A stretch of 64,000 nucleotides of DNA from Sphingobium sp. GTDB lineage: Bacteria > Pseudomonadota > Alphaproteobacteria > Sphingomonadales > Sphingomonadaceae. Positions 36,300 through 46,279 of the stretch are shown here, one piece after another. A model generated the notes under the pieces. That model made no database searches and was not told where the DNA came from. It saw only the letters and a list, made by a program, of their open reading frames with translations. Position numbers and translations under genes: made by a program. Where the stretch lies: the NCBI GenBank assembly GCA_003248935.1, contig QFQF01000012.1:62001-126000 (forward strand). Reading direction: 5' to 3'. Every line of letters starts with the position of its first letter. The first letter of the stretch is position 1.

Positions 36300-38129
36300 A
36301 TGCCTCCCGATCTTCCCACGGCGCAGGACAGCGCGCCGCCCGCATGGGCCACGCTGCGCCGTTTCCTTATCTATCTCTGGCCGGCCGACGCGCCCGCGCT
36401 GCGGCGCAGGGTCGTGCTGTCGATGCTGCTGGTGCTCGCCGCAAAGGCCGCCGGGCTGATCATGCCCTTCGCCTACAAGGCAGCCGTCGACCGCATGGCG
36501 CCGGGGCTGGAACCGGCCGTCGGCCTCGCCGTCGCACTGGTCGCCGCCTATGCGGGGGCGCGCTTCGCCTCGGTGGCGTTCGACAATGTCCGCAACGTCG
36601 TGTTCGAGCGCGTGGGGCAGGAAGCGACACGGCGCCTTTCGGAACATGTATTCGCCCACCTGCACCGCCTGTCGCTGCGCTTCCACCTCGATCGCAAGAC
36701 CGGCGGCGTCACGAAGGTGGTGGAGCGCGGGACAAAGAGCATCGACACGATGCTCTATTTCCTGCTCTTCAACATCGCTCCGACGATCGTCGAGCTGACG
36801 GCGGTCTGCATCATCTTCCTCGTGAAATTCGGCCCCGGCATGGTCGTCGCCACCGTCGCGATGGTCGCACTCTACATCTGGTTCACCCGCGCCATCACCG
36901 AATGGCGCAACGCCCTGCGCCGGGAGATGGTCGATCTCGACACCGGCGCCGTCGCCCACGCCGTCGACAGCCTGCTGAATTTCGAGACGGTCAAGTATTT
37001 CGGCGCCGAAGCGCGGGAGGCGGAGCGCTACGGCACGTCGATGCGCCGCTATGCCGAGGCGGCGGTCAAGTCGGAGAACAGCCTCGCCTGGCTCAACATC
37101 GGCCAGTCGCTGATCACCAACCTGATGATGGCGGGCGCGATGGGCTATACCGTCTGGGGCTGGAGCCGGGGCCAGTTCACCACCGGCGACGTGGTGCTGG
37201 TGAACACCCTCCTCGCGCAGCTGTTCCGGCCGCTCGACCTGCTCGGCATGGTCTATCGCACCATCCGGCAGGGCCTGATCGATATGGAGGCAATGTTCCG
37301 CCTGGTCGACACACAGCAGGAGGTGCGCGACGCGCCCGATGCTCCGGCGCTGAAGGTCGGGTTGGGCGAGGTCCGCTTCGATACCGTCGTGTTCGGCTAC
37401 GATCCCGGGCGAACGATCCTGAAGGGGGTCAGTTTCCTGATACCGCCGGGCGGCACGCTCGCCATCGTCGGCCCTTCGGGCGCTGGCAAGTCGACGATCG
37501 CGCGCCTGTTGTTCCGCTTCTACAACATCGACGGCGGCCGCATCCTGATCGACGGACAGGACATAGCGGAGGTGACGCAGGCATCGCTGCGCGCCGCGAT
37601 CGGCATCGTGCCGCAGGACATGGTCCTCTTCAACGACACGATCGGCTACAATATCGGCTACGGCAAGGCAGGCGCGACACAGGCGGAGATCGAGGCGGCG
37701 GCGCGCGGCGCGTCGATCCACGACTTCATCCAGTCGCTACCCGACGGCTACAACACGCGTGTCGGCGAACGCGGCCTGAAACTCTCCGGCGGGGAAAAGC
37801 AGCGCGTCGCCATCGCCCGCACACTGTTGAAGGATCCGCCGATCCTCGTCCTCGACGAGGCGACGAGCGCACTCGACAGCCGGACGGAAGCCGCGATCCA
37901 GGAGGTGCTCGGGGAAATTTCGCGGCGGCGCACGACCATCGTCGTCGCACACCGCCTGTCGACGGTGGTGGAAGCGGACGAGATACTGGTGCTCGATCAG
38001 GGCGAGGTGGCGGAGCGCGGCACCCACACCGAACTGCTGGCGGCGGGCGGCCTCTACGCGACGATGTGGACGCGGCAGGCGGCAGAGCGCAAGACCGAGG
38101 ATCTCGGCCTCGACGACGTACTCGCCTGA
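36300..38129 (+). CDS. Atm1-type ABC exporter (HMT/ABCB7 family)
   Basis: A 609-residue half-transporter that forms a homodimer in the inner membrane. The N-terminal membrane domain has the Atm1 hallmarks RGTKSIDTMLYFLLFNIAP, NFETVKYFGAEAREAERY and the charged GQSLITNL region. The ATPase has Walker A GPSGAGKSTIARLL, signature KLSGGEKQRVAIARTLLK, and Walker B ILVLDEATSALDSRTEA. The Novosphingobium homologue NaAtm1 exports oxidised glutathione and metal-glutathione complexes, which makes the same role likely here. It could work with gshA, ggt and the suf operon in glutathione and metal handling. Confidence 0.92.
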   Translation: MPPDLPTAQDSAPPAWATLRRFLIYLWPADAPALRRRVVLSMLLVLAAKAAGLIMPFAYKAAVDRMAPGLEPAVGLAVALVAAYAGARFASVAFDNVRNVVFERVGQEATRRLSEHVFAHLHRLSLRFHLDRKTGGVTKVVERGTKSIDTMLYFLLFNIAPTIVELTAVCIIFLVKFGPGMVVATVAMVALYIWFTRAITEWRNALRREMVDLDTGAVAHAVDSLLNFETVKYFGAEAREAERYGTSMRRYAEAAVKSENSLAWLNIGQSLITNLMMAGAMGYTVWGWSRGQFTTGDVVLVNTLLAQLFRPLDLLGMVYRTIRQGLIDMEAMFRLVDTQQEVRDAPDAPALKVGLGEVRFDTVVFGYDPGRTILKGVSFLIPPGGTLAIVGPSGAGKSTIARLLFRFYNIDGGRILIDGQDIAEVTQASLRAAIGIVPQDMVLFNDTIGYNIGYGKAGATQAEIEAAARGASIHDFIQSLPDGYNTRVGERGLKLSGGEKQRVAIARTLLKDPPILVLDEATSALDSRTEAAIQEVLGEISRRRTTIVVAHRLSTVVEADEILVLDQGEVAERGTHTELLAAGGLYATMWTRQAAERKTEDLGLDDVLA

Positions 38130-38151
38130 CGTTTCGCCCTGCCGTTGCCAG

Positions 38152-38176
38152 CACGCCGTCATCGCCACGCCGTCAT
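38152..38176. repeat. 11-base tandem direct repeat
   Basis: CACGCCGTCAT occurs at 38152-38162 and again at 38166-38176, with a 14-base period. It lies just after the exporter gene and before the convergent small membrane gene. The second copy also sits in a GC-rich region able to fold. A local duplication or a terminator remnant is likely; no function is apparent. Confidence 0.4.
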
Positions 38177-38192
38177 TGGGCGTCGGCGCGCC

Positions 38193-38351
38193 TCAGCGCA
38201 TCGGCCGGACCCGACGACGGGACGATGCGATCATCTGGTCGTACAGGTCGATGCGCGCGCCGCGCCGTACAAGCAGCAGCGTCGCCATACCAGCAACGCT
38301 GCCCGCCATGTAGCAGGCGATGCAAAGCAGGATCACGATCTGGTCGCTCAT
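38193..38351 (-). CDS. 52-residue single-span membrane protein
   Basis: A short frame with an ATG at 38351 preceded by GGATGGAAGA. The product has one membrane helix, QIVILLCIACYMAGSVAGMA, followed by a basic tail (RRGARIDLYDQMIASSRRRV). The positive C-terminal region suggests that it stays in the cytoplasm. It lies between the exporter gene and the divergent recQ, 71 bases from the recQ start. I recognise no family. It could be a small membrane regulator or a chance frame; the ribosome-binding site and helix make a real gene more likely than not. Confidence 0.55.
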   Translation of the reverse strand: MSDQIVILLCIACYMAGSVAGMATLLLVRRGARIDLYDQMIASSRRRVRPMR

Positions 38352-38421
38352 TCTTCCATCCTCATCCTGTCCGGGTTTTGCCCCCTTTGCCGTGGCGCGA
38401 TCACGCTCTAAAGCGCAGGCG

Positions 38422-40194
<1,773 letters not shown>

Positions 40195-40229
40195 TTGCCC
40201 GATCGTGATTGGATGAAAGGACCGCGCTT

Positions 40230-40661
40230 ATGTTCCGCCAGCTGACCGACACCCTGTTCGTCTCGCCCCAGATCGTGGCGGACGACGTCGCGGCCGCGAA
40301 GGATCTGGGCGTCGTCATGATCGTCAACAACCGGCCGGAGGGCGAGGAGCCCGGCCAGCCCGACGGCGCTGACATAGAGGCCGCGGCACAAGCGGCGGGC
40401 ATCGCCTACGCCGCCGTGCCGGTGACGCACGCGGGCTTTGCGCCCTGGCAGATCGACGGGATGCGCGAAGCGCTCGACCAGGCGGGCGGCGGCAAGGTGC
40501 TGGCCTTCTGCCGCTCCGGCACGCGCAGCACATTGCTGTGGGCGCTGACGCGGACGAAGGCGGGCGACAAGCCCGATGTACTCGCCGCGCAGGCCGCCGC
40601 CGCCGGCTACGACCTCTCGCCCGTGCGGCAGATCATGGACGCGCTGGCCGCCGGTAACTGA
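40230..40661 (+). CDS. DUF442/TIGR01244-type phosphatase-like protein
   Basis: A 143-residue protein of the beta-lactamase-hydrolase-like (BLH/TIGR01244) family. The early part is FRQLTDTLFVSPQIVADDVA followed by MIVNNRPEGEEPGQ. The cysteine-phosphatase loop is VLAFCRSGTRSTLLWAL (C-x5-R). Members are related to protein tyrosine phosphatases and are sometimes called sulfur transferases, but their physiological substrate is unknown. The ATG at 40230 is preceded by AAAGGA. It follows recQ by 35 bases on the same strand and ends 10 bases from the convergent dmeF. Confidence 0.85.
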   Translation: MFRQLTDTLFVSPQIVADDVAAAKDLGVVMIVNNRPEGEEPGQPDGADIEAAAQAAGIAYAAVPVTHAGFAPWQIDGMREALDQAGGGKVLAFCRSGTRSTLLWALTRTKAGDKPDVLAAQAAAAGYDLSPVRQIMDALAAGN

Positions 40662-40671
40662 AGGTGCGCGC

Positions 40672-41700
40672 CTACCGGCATTCCAGCGTGACGTGGACGA
40701 GCCCGGGTATCTCGGCGAGCGCGGTGCGCAGCGCCTGAACGTCGGCGGCGCCCGACAGGCTGACGATCGCGGCATGGGCGTGCGGACCGATGCGCCAGAC
40801 GTGCAGGTCGGCAAGCGTCGCGCCCCGCGCCTCCAGGAGGCGGCGGACCCGGGCGGTCAGGCGCGGCTCTGCCATGTCGAGCAGGACGGAGGCGGTATCC
40901 TTCATCAGGCTCCATGACCAGCGGGCGATGACGACCGAACCCAGCAGGCCGACCGCCGGGTCCATCCACCACCAGCCGAGATAGCGCCCGGCCACCAGCG
41001 CGCCGATCGCCAGCACGGACGTCAACGCATCCGCCAGCACATGGACATAGGCGGCGCGCAGATTGTTGTCGCGATGCCCGTGCGCCTGATGATCGTGACC
41101 CCCGTGATCATGCCCATGGTCGTGTCCATGCCCATCCCCCAGCATCAGCGCGCTGACCAGGTTGATGATCAGGCCGATGACCGCGACCAGGATCGCGTCG
41201 CCGAACGCCACCGTCACCGGCTCGAACAGGCGCATGCCCGCTTCGACCGCGATACCGGCCGACACGATGGCGAGCAGCAGGGCCGACGCGAAGCCGGCAA
41301 GGTCGCCGATCTTGCCCGTGCCGAAGGTGAAGCGGGCGTTGCGGGCATGCTTGCGCGCGTAGGAATAGGCGGCGGCGGCCACCGCCAGCGCCCCGGCATG
41401 GGTGGCCATGTGGAAACCGTCGGCGAGCAACGCCATCGATCCGGTCATCCATCCGGCGGCGATCTCCACCACCATCGTCACCGCCGTCAGCCAGGTGACC
41501 CACAAGGTGCGGCGATGGTTGGTGTCGTGCGAGGCGGCGAGATAGATATGGTCGAAATAGTGGCTGTCCTCGCCATCGTCATCGCCATCCACGCTCTGAA
41601 CGGCAATGGCGGGCGACCCATGGTCATGGTCGTGACCGTGGCACGCCCCTCCATGATGATGGCCGCCGTGATCGTGGCCGGAATGGTCGGTCATGCTCAT
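40672..41700 (-). CDS. dmeF: Cation diffusion facilitator, DmeF type (Co/Ni efflux)
   Basis: A 342-residue inner-membrane CDF transporter that exports divalent metal in exchange for protons. The first 45 residues are His-rich (DHSGHDHGGHHHGGACHGHD), and a second His-rich loop lies between the transmembrane segments (GHGHDHGHDHGGHDHQAHGH). The metal site pairs HxxxD segments, in MALLADGFHMATHAGAL and YVHVLADALTSVLAIGAL. The C-terminal cytosolic domain follows. The gene starts one base after the dmeR stop, so the regulator and pump form one operon. Ni or Co are the likely substrates, judging from the regulator. Confidence 0.93.
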   Translation of the reverse strand: MSMTDHSGHDHGGHHHGGACHGHDHDHGSPAIAVQSVDGDDDGEDSHYFDHIYLAASHDTNHRRTLWVTWLTAVTMVVEIAAGWMTGSMALLADGFHMATHAGALAVAAAAYSYARKHARNARFTFGTGKIGDLAGFASALLLAIVSAGIAVEAGMRLFEPVTVAFGDAILVAVIGLIINLVSALMLGDGHGHDHGHDHGGHDHQAHGHRDNNLRAAYVHVLADALTSVLAIGALVAGRYLGWWWMDPAVGLLGSVVIARWSWSLMKDTASVLLDMAEPRLTARVRRLLEARGATLADLHVWRIGPHAHAAIVSLSGAADVQALRTALAEIPGLVHVTLECR

Positions 41701-41701
41701 T

Positions 41702-41977
41702 TCACTTCCCGTAGCGCCGGATGAGGGCAAGGAGTTCCTCCGACGCCGCCTGCCGCTCGCCGTCACTGAGGCCCGGGCGCGCGACATGGTCGCGCACATG
41801 GCTTTCGATCAGTTCCTCCATCAGCCCGCCGACCGCGCCGCGCACGGAGGCGACGAGTTGCAGCGTGGCGGAGCAGTCCGCCTCGCCGGTCAGCTGGCGT
41901 TCGACGGCCGCGACCTGCCCTGCGATCCGGCGTACGCGATCGAGCAGCTTCTGACGATCCGAAACAATATGTCCCAT
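41702..41977 (-). CDS. dmeR: RcnR/DmeR-type metal-sensing repressor
   Basis: A 91-residue CsoR/RcnR-family repressor. The four ligands that distinguish RcnR-type Ni/Co sensors are all in place: His3 (MGHIV), Cys35 (ADCSAT), and His60 and His64 (ESHVRDHV). This predicts de-repression by Ni or Co rather than Cu (CsoR) or formaldehyde (FrmR). The basic helix includes RQKLLDRVRRIAGQVAAVER. It lies directly before dmeF. A dyad with a six-base C/G run covers its start codon and the G-run doubles as the ribosome-binding site. Confidence 0.93.
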   Translation of the reverse strand: MGHIVSDRQKLLDRVRRIAGQVAAVERQLTGEADCSATLQLVASVRGAVGGLMEELIESHVRDHVARPGLSDGERQAASEELLALIRRYGK

Positions 41978-41997
41978 AGCATACCCCCCTATCCTAT
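41976..41997 (-). promoter_or_regulatory. DmeR operator overlapping the dmeR ribosome-binding site
   Basis: ATAGCATA (41976-41983), C6 (41984-41989) and TATCCTAT (41990-41997) make a near-perfect dyad around a homopolymeric centre, the architecture of RcnR and rhizobial DmeR operators. On the minus strand the G6 run lies six bases before the dmeR ATG, whose last two bases fall in the left arm. The next feature upstream is the divergent crtY. Confidence 0.75.
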
Positions 41998-42054
41998 ATA
42001 TCCCGGATCCGCAACCGGCTATCGGCGGCAGGCCGGAACGGCTAACGAGGGGAC

Positions 42055-43224
42055 GTGACCCGCTCCTCCTCCTGCGACATCGCCATCGTCGGCGGCGGTC
42101 TGGCCGGCGGACTGATCGCGCTCGCGCTCACCGCTCGCCATCCGGAAGCATGCGTGCTGTTGCTGGAAAGCGGGCCGATGCTGGGCGGCAATCATATCTG
42201 GTCGTTCTTCGACGCCGACATCGACCCTTCCGACCGTTGGCTGGTGGAACCGCTCGTCACGCATCGCTGGACGACCGGGCACATGGTCCGCTTTCCCGGT
42301 TACGAACGGACGCTGACGGGCGCCTATAACAGCATCACTTCGGACCGGTTCGACCGGCATCTGCGCCGCAGCATGACGGGCGCGGCGCAGATCATCACCG
42401 GCTGCGCCGTCGTCGCCCTGTCGCCGGGCGCGGTCACGCTGGCCGACGGCACCAATATCGTCGCGGGCGCGGTGATCGACGCGCGCGGCGGCAGCGACCT
42501 TTCCGCCCTGCGCTGCGGCTGGCAGAAATTCCTTGGGCAGGAGGTGCGCCTCGCCGCACCCCATGGCCTACTCCATCCGGTCATCATGGACGCCACCGTC
42601 GACCAGTCGGACGGATACCGTTTCGTCTACTTGCTGCCCACCGGCGAGGATCGACTGTTCGTCGAGGATACCTATTACAGCACGTCCGACGACCTGCCCG
42701 CCGCACTGCTCCGGGAACGGATCGCCGCCTATGCCGCGCGCAAGGGCTGGCGGATCGCGGCGGTGGAACGGGAGGAGACCGGCGTGCTGCCGGTACTGAC
42801 CGGCGGCGACTTCGACCGGTTCTGGCCCACCGGTGACACGGTCGCCCGCGCAGGCGTGCGCGCAGGCCTGTTCCACCCGACCACCGGTTACTCCCTGCCC
42901 GACGCCGTGCGCGCCGCCGCCGCCATCGCCGACGCCTGGCCGATGGACGGCACAGCCCTCGCCCGCCTGACCCGCGAACGCGCAACGCGCCACTGGCGCG
43001 CGGGCGGCTATTATCGCCTGCTCGACCGGATGCTGTTCCACGCCGCCGCGCCCGCCGAGCGCTTTCGCGTCTTCGCCCGCTTCTACCACCTGTCCGAGCC
43101 GCTGATCGGCCGCTTCTATGCCGGGCGCTCGACGCCCCTCGACCGGATGCGCATCTTGTGCGGAAAGCCTCCGGTGCCCATAAGGAGCGCCATGCGCGCA
43201 TTGACGGATCGATCCGCCCGATGA
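42055..43224 (+). CDS. crtY: Lycopene beta-cyclase
   Basis: A 389-residue flavoprotein that converts lycopene to beta-carotene. The N-terminal dinucleotide motif is IAIVGGGLAGGLIALALTAR. The early lycopene-cyclase motif reads GGNHIWSFFDADI, and the C-terminal region has GLFHPTTGYSLPDAVRAAA. It is the CrtY type of Pantoea and Sphingomonas rather than CrtL. It starts with GTG eight bases after a GAGGGG run. The first gene of the carotenoid cluster, it is 31 bases before crtI and divergent from dmeR. Confidence 0.94.
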   Translation: MTRSSSCDIAIVGGGLAGGLIALALTARHPEACVLLLESGPMLGGNHIWSFFDADIDPSDRWLVEPLVTHRWTTGHMVRFPGYERTLTGAYNSITSDRFDRHLRRSMTGAAQIITGCAVVALSPGAVTLADGTNIVAGAVIDARGGSDLSALRCGWQKFLGQEVRLAAPHGLLHPVIMDATVDQSDGYRFVYLLPTGEDRLFVEDTYYSTSDDLPAALLRERIAAYAARKGWRIAAVEREETGVLPVLTGGDFDRFWPTGDTVARAGVRAGLFHPTTGYSLPDAVRAAAAIADAWPMDGTALARLTRERATRHWRAGGYYRLLDRMLFHAAAPAERFRVFARFYHLSEPLIGRFYAGRSTPLDRMRILCGKPPVPIRSAMRALTDRSAR

Positions 43225-43255
43225 TCGGGACAGACTTTTGACAGGCGGAGAGGCT

Positions 43256-44740
43256 TTGACTCGCAGAGCTATCGTCATCGGCGCCGGATTCGGCGGCCTT
43301 GCACTCGCCATCCGCCTGCAGGCGGCGGGGGTCGAGACCGTGCTTGTCGAGGCGCGGGACCGCCCCGGCGGCCGCGCCTATGTCTGGCACCGCGACGGCT
43401 TCACGTTCGACGCCGGGCCGACCGTGATCACCGACCCCGACTGCCTCGCCGAACTGTGGCGCCTGACCGGCCACGACATGGCGCAGGACGTGACCCTGAT
43501 GCCGGTCAGCCCCTTCTACCGCCTCAACTGGCCCGACGGCACGAACTTCGACTATTCCAATGACGAGGCGGCGTTGCGGCACGAGATCGGGAAACTCGAT
43601 CCGGCCGACATCGCGGGCTACGAGCGGTTCGTCGACTACTCGGCGGGCGTCTGCGCCGAGGGGTACAGGCGGCTCGGTGCGGTGCCGTTCCTCGATTTCG
43701 CCTCGATGGTGAAGGCCGCGCCCGCGCTTGCCCGGCATCAGGCGTGGCGCTCGGTCTATTCGATGGTGTCGAGCTTCGTGCGCAACGAGAAGCTGCGTGA
43801 GGCGCTGTCCTTCCACACGCTGCTGGTCGGCGGCAACCCGATGTCGACCAGCGCCATCTACGCCCTCATTCACACGCTGGAGAAAGAGGGCGGCGTCTGG
43901 TTCGCGAAGGGCGGGACCAACCGGCTGGTCGCGGCGATGGCGGCGCATTTCGAACGGATCGGCGGCACGCTGCGGCTGGGTGACCCGGTCGAGGTGATCG
44001 AGACGATGGGCGACCGGGCGACGGGCGTACGCACGCGCGGCGGCTGGCATGGCGAGGCGGACGTGATCGCCAGCAACGCCGACCTGATGACCACCTATCG
44101 CGGCTTCCTGCGCGACCATATCCGCGGCGCGCGCAACGCCGACACCTTGGAGCGCAAGCGCTGGTCACCCAGCCTGTTCCTCGTGCATTTCGGTATCAAG
44201 GGCAGCTGGCCGGGCATTCCCCACCACATGATCCTGTTCGGCCCGCGCTACGAGGGGTTGCTGACCGACCTCTACCAGCACGGCATATTGCCGGCCGATT
44301 TCTCGCTCTATCTCCACCATCCGACGATCACCGATCCGGGCCTCGCGCCGGAGGGCTGTTCGACCTTCTACGCGCTTGCGCCGGTGCCGCATATGGGCAA
44401 GCTGCCGATCGACTGGAGCCGCGTCGGCCCGGCCTATGCCGAACGCATCCTGGACGAGATCGAGCGGCGCCTGATCCCCGACATCCGCTCGCGCATCGTC
44501 ACGCAGTTCCATTACGCCCCGCCCGACTTCGCCCGCGACCTGGGCGCCCATATGGGCAACGCCTTCAGCCTCGAACCGCTCCTGACCCAGAGCGCCTGGC
44601 TCCGCGCGCACAATCGGGACGACGTGATCGGCAATCTCTACATCGTCGGCGCGGGCACGCATCCGGGCGCGGGCATTCCCGGCGTGGTCGGCAGCGCGAA
44701 GGCTACCGCCGGCCTGATACTCGAGGATATGAAGCAGTGA
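43256..44740 (+). CDS. crtI: Phytoene desaturase (to lycopene)
   Basis: A 494-residue FAD-dependent desaturase that introduces four double bonds into phytoene to give lycopene. The N-terminal motif is IVIGAGFGGLALAIRLQ followed by EARDRPGGRAYVW. The C-terminal signature GAGTHPGAGIPGVVGSAKAT is diagnostic for CrtI. A TTG start at 43256 was chosen because GGAGAGG lies just before it; an upstream TTG (43238) lacks a ribosome-binding site. The length matches the Pantoea enzyme (about 490). Its stop overlaps the start of the LOG-family gene. Confidence 0.96.
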   Translation: MTRRAIVIGAGFGGLALAIRLQAAGVETVLVEARDRPGGRAYVWHRDGFTFDAGPTVITDPDCLAELWRLTGHDMAQDVTLMPVSPFYRLNWPDGTNFDYSNDEAALRHEIGKLDPADIAGYERFVDYSAGVCAEGYRRLGAVPFLDFASMVKAAPALARHQAWRSVYSMVSSFVRNEKLREALSFHTLLVGGNPMSTSAIYALIHTLEKEGGVWFAKGGTNRLVAAMAAHFERIGGTLRLGDPVEVIETMGDRATGVRTRGGWHGEADVIASNADLMTTYRGFLRDHIRGARNADTLERKRWSPSLFLVHFGIKGSWPGIPHHMILFGPRYEGLLTDLYQHGILPADFSLYLHHPTITDPGLAPEGCSTFYALAPVPHMGKLPIDWSRVGPAYAERILDEIERRLIPDIRSRIVTQFHYAPPDFARDLGAHMGNAFSLEPLLTQSAWLRAHNRDDVIGNLYIVGAGTHPGAGIPGVVGSAKATAGLILEDMKQ

Positions 44741-45321
44741 TGAAGCGTCTCGCCGTCTATTGCGGATCGGCGTCCCCTGCCGATCCGGCCTATATCGAAT
44801 GCGCCCGCCTCGTCGGGCAGACACTGGCCACGCGCGGCATCGGCCTTGTCTACGGCGGTGGCCGCCTCGGCCTGATGGGCGCGATCGCCGACGCGACGCT
44901 GGAGGCGGGCGGCGAGGTCATCGGCGTCATCCCCCGCGCGCTTGTGGACAGCGAGGTCGCGCATCTGGGCTGCACCGAACTGCACGTCGTCGAGACGATG
45001 CACGAGCGCAAGGCACAGTTTACCGCCCTCTCCGACGGCTTCGTCACCATCCCCGGCGGCGTCGGCACGATGGACGAGTTGTGGGAGGCGGTGAGCTGGG
45101 CGCAACTTGGCTATCATGACAAGCCGGTCGGCCTGCTGAACGTGGCGGGCTATTACGATCATCTGATCGCCTTCAACCGGCACATGATAGAGACCGGCTT
45201 CATCCGGGCACAGCATGCCGGGATCATCGTGCATGCCGACGACATCGACTCGCTGATCGCGGCCATGGCCGCCTACACCCCGCACGAAACCATCTTCGGG
45301 ATGAAGGCCGGGCGGCTTTGA
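44740..45321 (+). CDS. LOG-family phosphoribohydrolase (TIGR00730)
   Basis: A 193-residue Rossmann-like protein. The signature PGGVGTMDELWEAVSWAQLG contains the conserved PGGxGTxxE used by LOG enzymes, which cleave nucleoside 5'-monophosphates (including cytokinin ribotides) to base and ribose-5-phosphate. The N-terminus LAVYCGSASPADP matches the family. The ATG overlaps the crtI stop (TGATG), and the stop overlaps the crtB start, so it is fully embedded in the carotenoid operon. A role in pigment synthesis is not expected from the family; it may only be hitch-hiking. Some family members have been mislabelled as lysine decarboxylases. Confidence 0.92.
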   Translation: MKRLAVYCGSASPADPAYIECARLVGQTLATRGIGLVYGGGRLGLMGAIADATLEAGGEVIGVIPRALVDSEVAHLGCTELHVVETMHERKAQFTALSDGFVTIPGGVGTMDELWEAVSWAQLGYHDKPVGLLNVAGYYDHLIAFNRHMIETGFIRAQHAGIIVHADDIDSLIAAMAAYTPHETIFGMKAGRL

Positions 45322-46268
45322 CGGCAGGCCGGGCGGAACTTGTCGCCCATGCGCGGGCCAGCATCGCGCGTGGCTCCAAATCCTTCGCCATGGCCTCGAA
45401 GCTGTTCGATCCGGTCACGCGCGAGCGGGCATGGCTGCTCTACGCCTGGTGCCGCAAGTGCGACGACCTGGCCGACGGGCAGGATCATGGCGGGGAGATG
45501 ACGCCCGCCGGTCCCGGCGCGCCCGACGCGCAACGCCGCCTGTCGACCATCCGGGCGCTGACCGCCGCAGCGCTGCGCGGGGAGCCGACCGGCGATCCGG
45601 CATTCGACGGCTTCGGGCTGGTCGCGGCCGAGTGCCGCATCCCCCACCGTTTCGCCGATGATCTGATAGAGGGATTTGCGCTCGACGCGCGGGACTGGCG
45701 CCCGCGAACGGAGGCCGATCTGCTGCAATATTGCTATCATGTGGCCGGCGCCGTCGGGCTGATGATGGCGGTGGTGATGGGTGTCGACCCGGACGACCAC
45801 GCGACGCTCGACCGCGCCTGCGACCTCGGTCTCGCCTTCCAGCTCGCCAACATCGCCCGCGACGTTGCGGAGGACGAGCGCGCCGGACGCTGCTACCTGC
45901 CGCAGGAATGGCTGGCGGAGATGGACATGCCGCCGGGCGAACTGATGAAACCCTGGCTGCGCCCGCGCCTCTCCGTGCTGGGCAGGCGCCTTGCGACGAT
46001 GGCGGCGGCCTATGAACAGAGTGCCCGGCGCGGCACGCCCGCGCTGCCGTTGCGGTCGGCATGGGCGGTGCTGGCGGCGGCGGGCATCTATGGCGATATC
46101 GCACGGGAGGTAGCGCGGCGCGGCGAGCACGCCTGGGACAGCCGGATCGTCACACCGAAGCGGGACAAGATCGGCTGGCTCTGGCGCGGCTGGTGGCTGG
46201 CGCTCTCACGGGCGCGCTGGTATCGCCCCATCGCGCGCCCGGCCACGCTCTGGACGCGCCCCCGTTGA
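45318..46268 (+). CDS. crtB: Phytoene synthase
   Basis: A 316-residue squalene/phytoene synthase that joins two geranylgeranyl diphosphates to form phytoene. The two aspartate motifs are RKCDDLADGQD and LANIARDVAEDERAGRCYLP. Homologues begin with a sequence like this one's VAHARASIARGSKSF, supporting the TTG at 45318 that overlaps the LOG stop (TTGA). There is no crtE in the window, so the precursor is supplied from elsewhere. It is followed 11 bases later by purU. Confidence 0.96.
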   Translation: MTAGRAELVAHARASIARGSKSFAMASKLFDPVTRERAWLLYAWCRKCDDLADGQDHGGEMTPAGPGAPDAQRRLSTIRALTAAALRGEPTGDPAFDGFGLVAAECRIPHRFADDLIEGFALDARDWRPRTEADLLQYCYHVAGAVGLMMAVVMGVDPDDHATLDRACDLGLAFQLANIARDVAEDERAGRCYLPQEWLAEMDMPPGELMKPWLRPRLSVLGRRLATMAAAYEQSARRGTPALPLRSAWAVLAAAGIYGDIAREVARRGEHAWDSRIVTPKRDKIGWLWRGWWLALSRARWYRPIARPATLWTRPR

Positions 46269-46279
46269 CCGGACACAGT

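Noticed and set aside
40860..41690. CRISPR-like repetitive sequence
   Set aside because: The repeats are His codons of the His-rich segments of dmeF.
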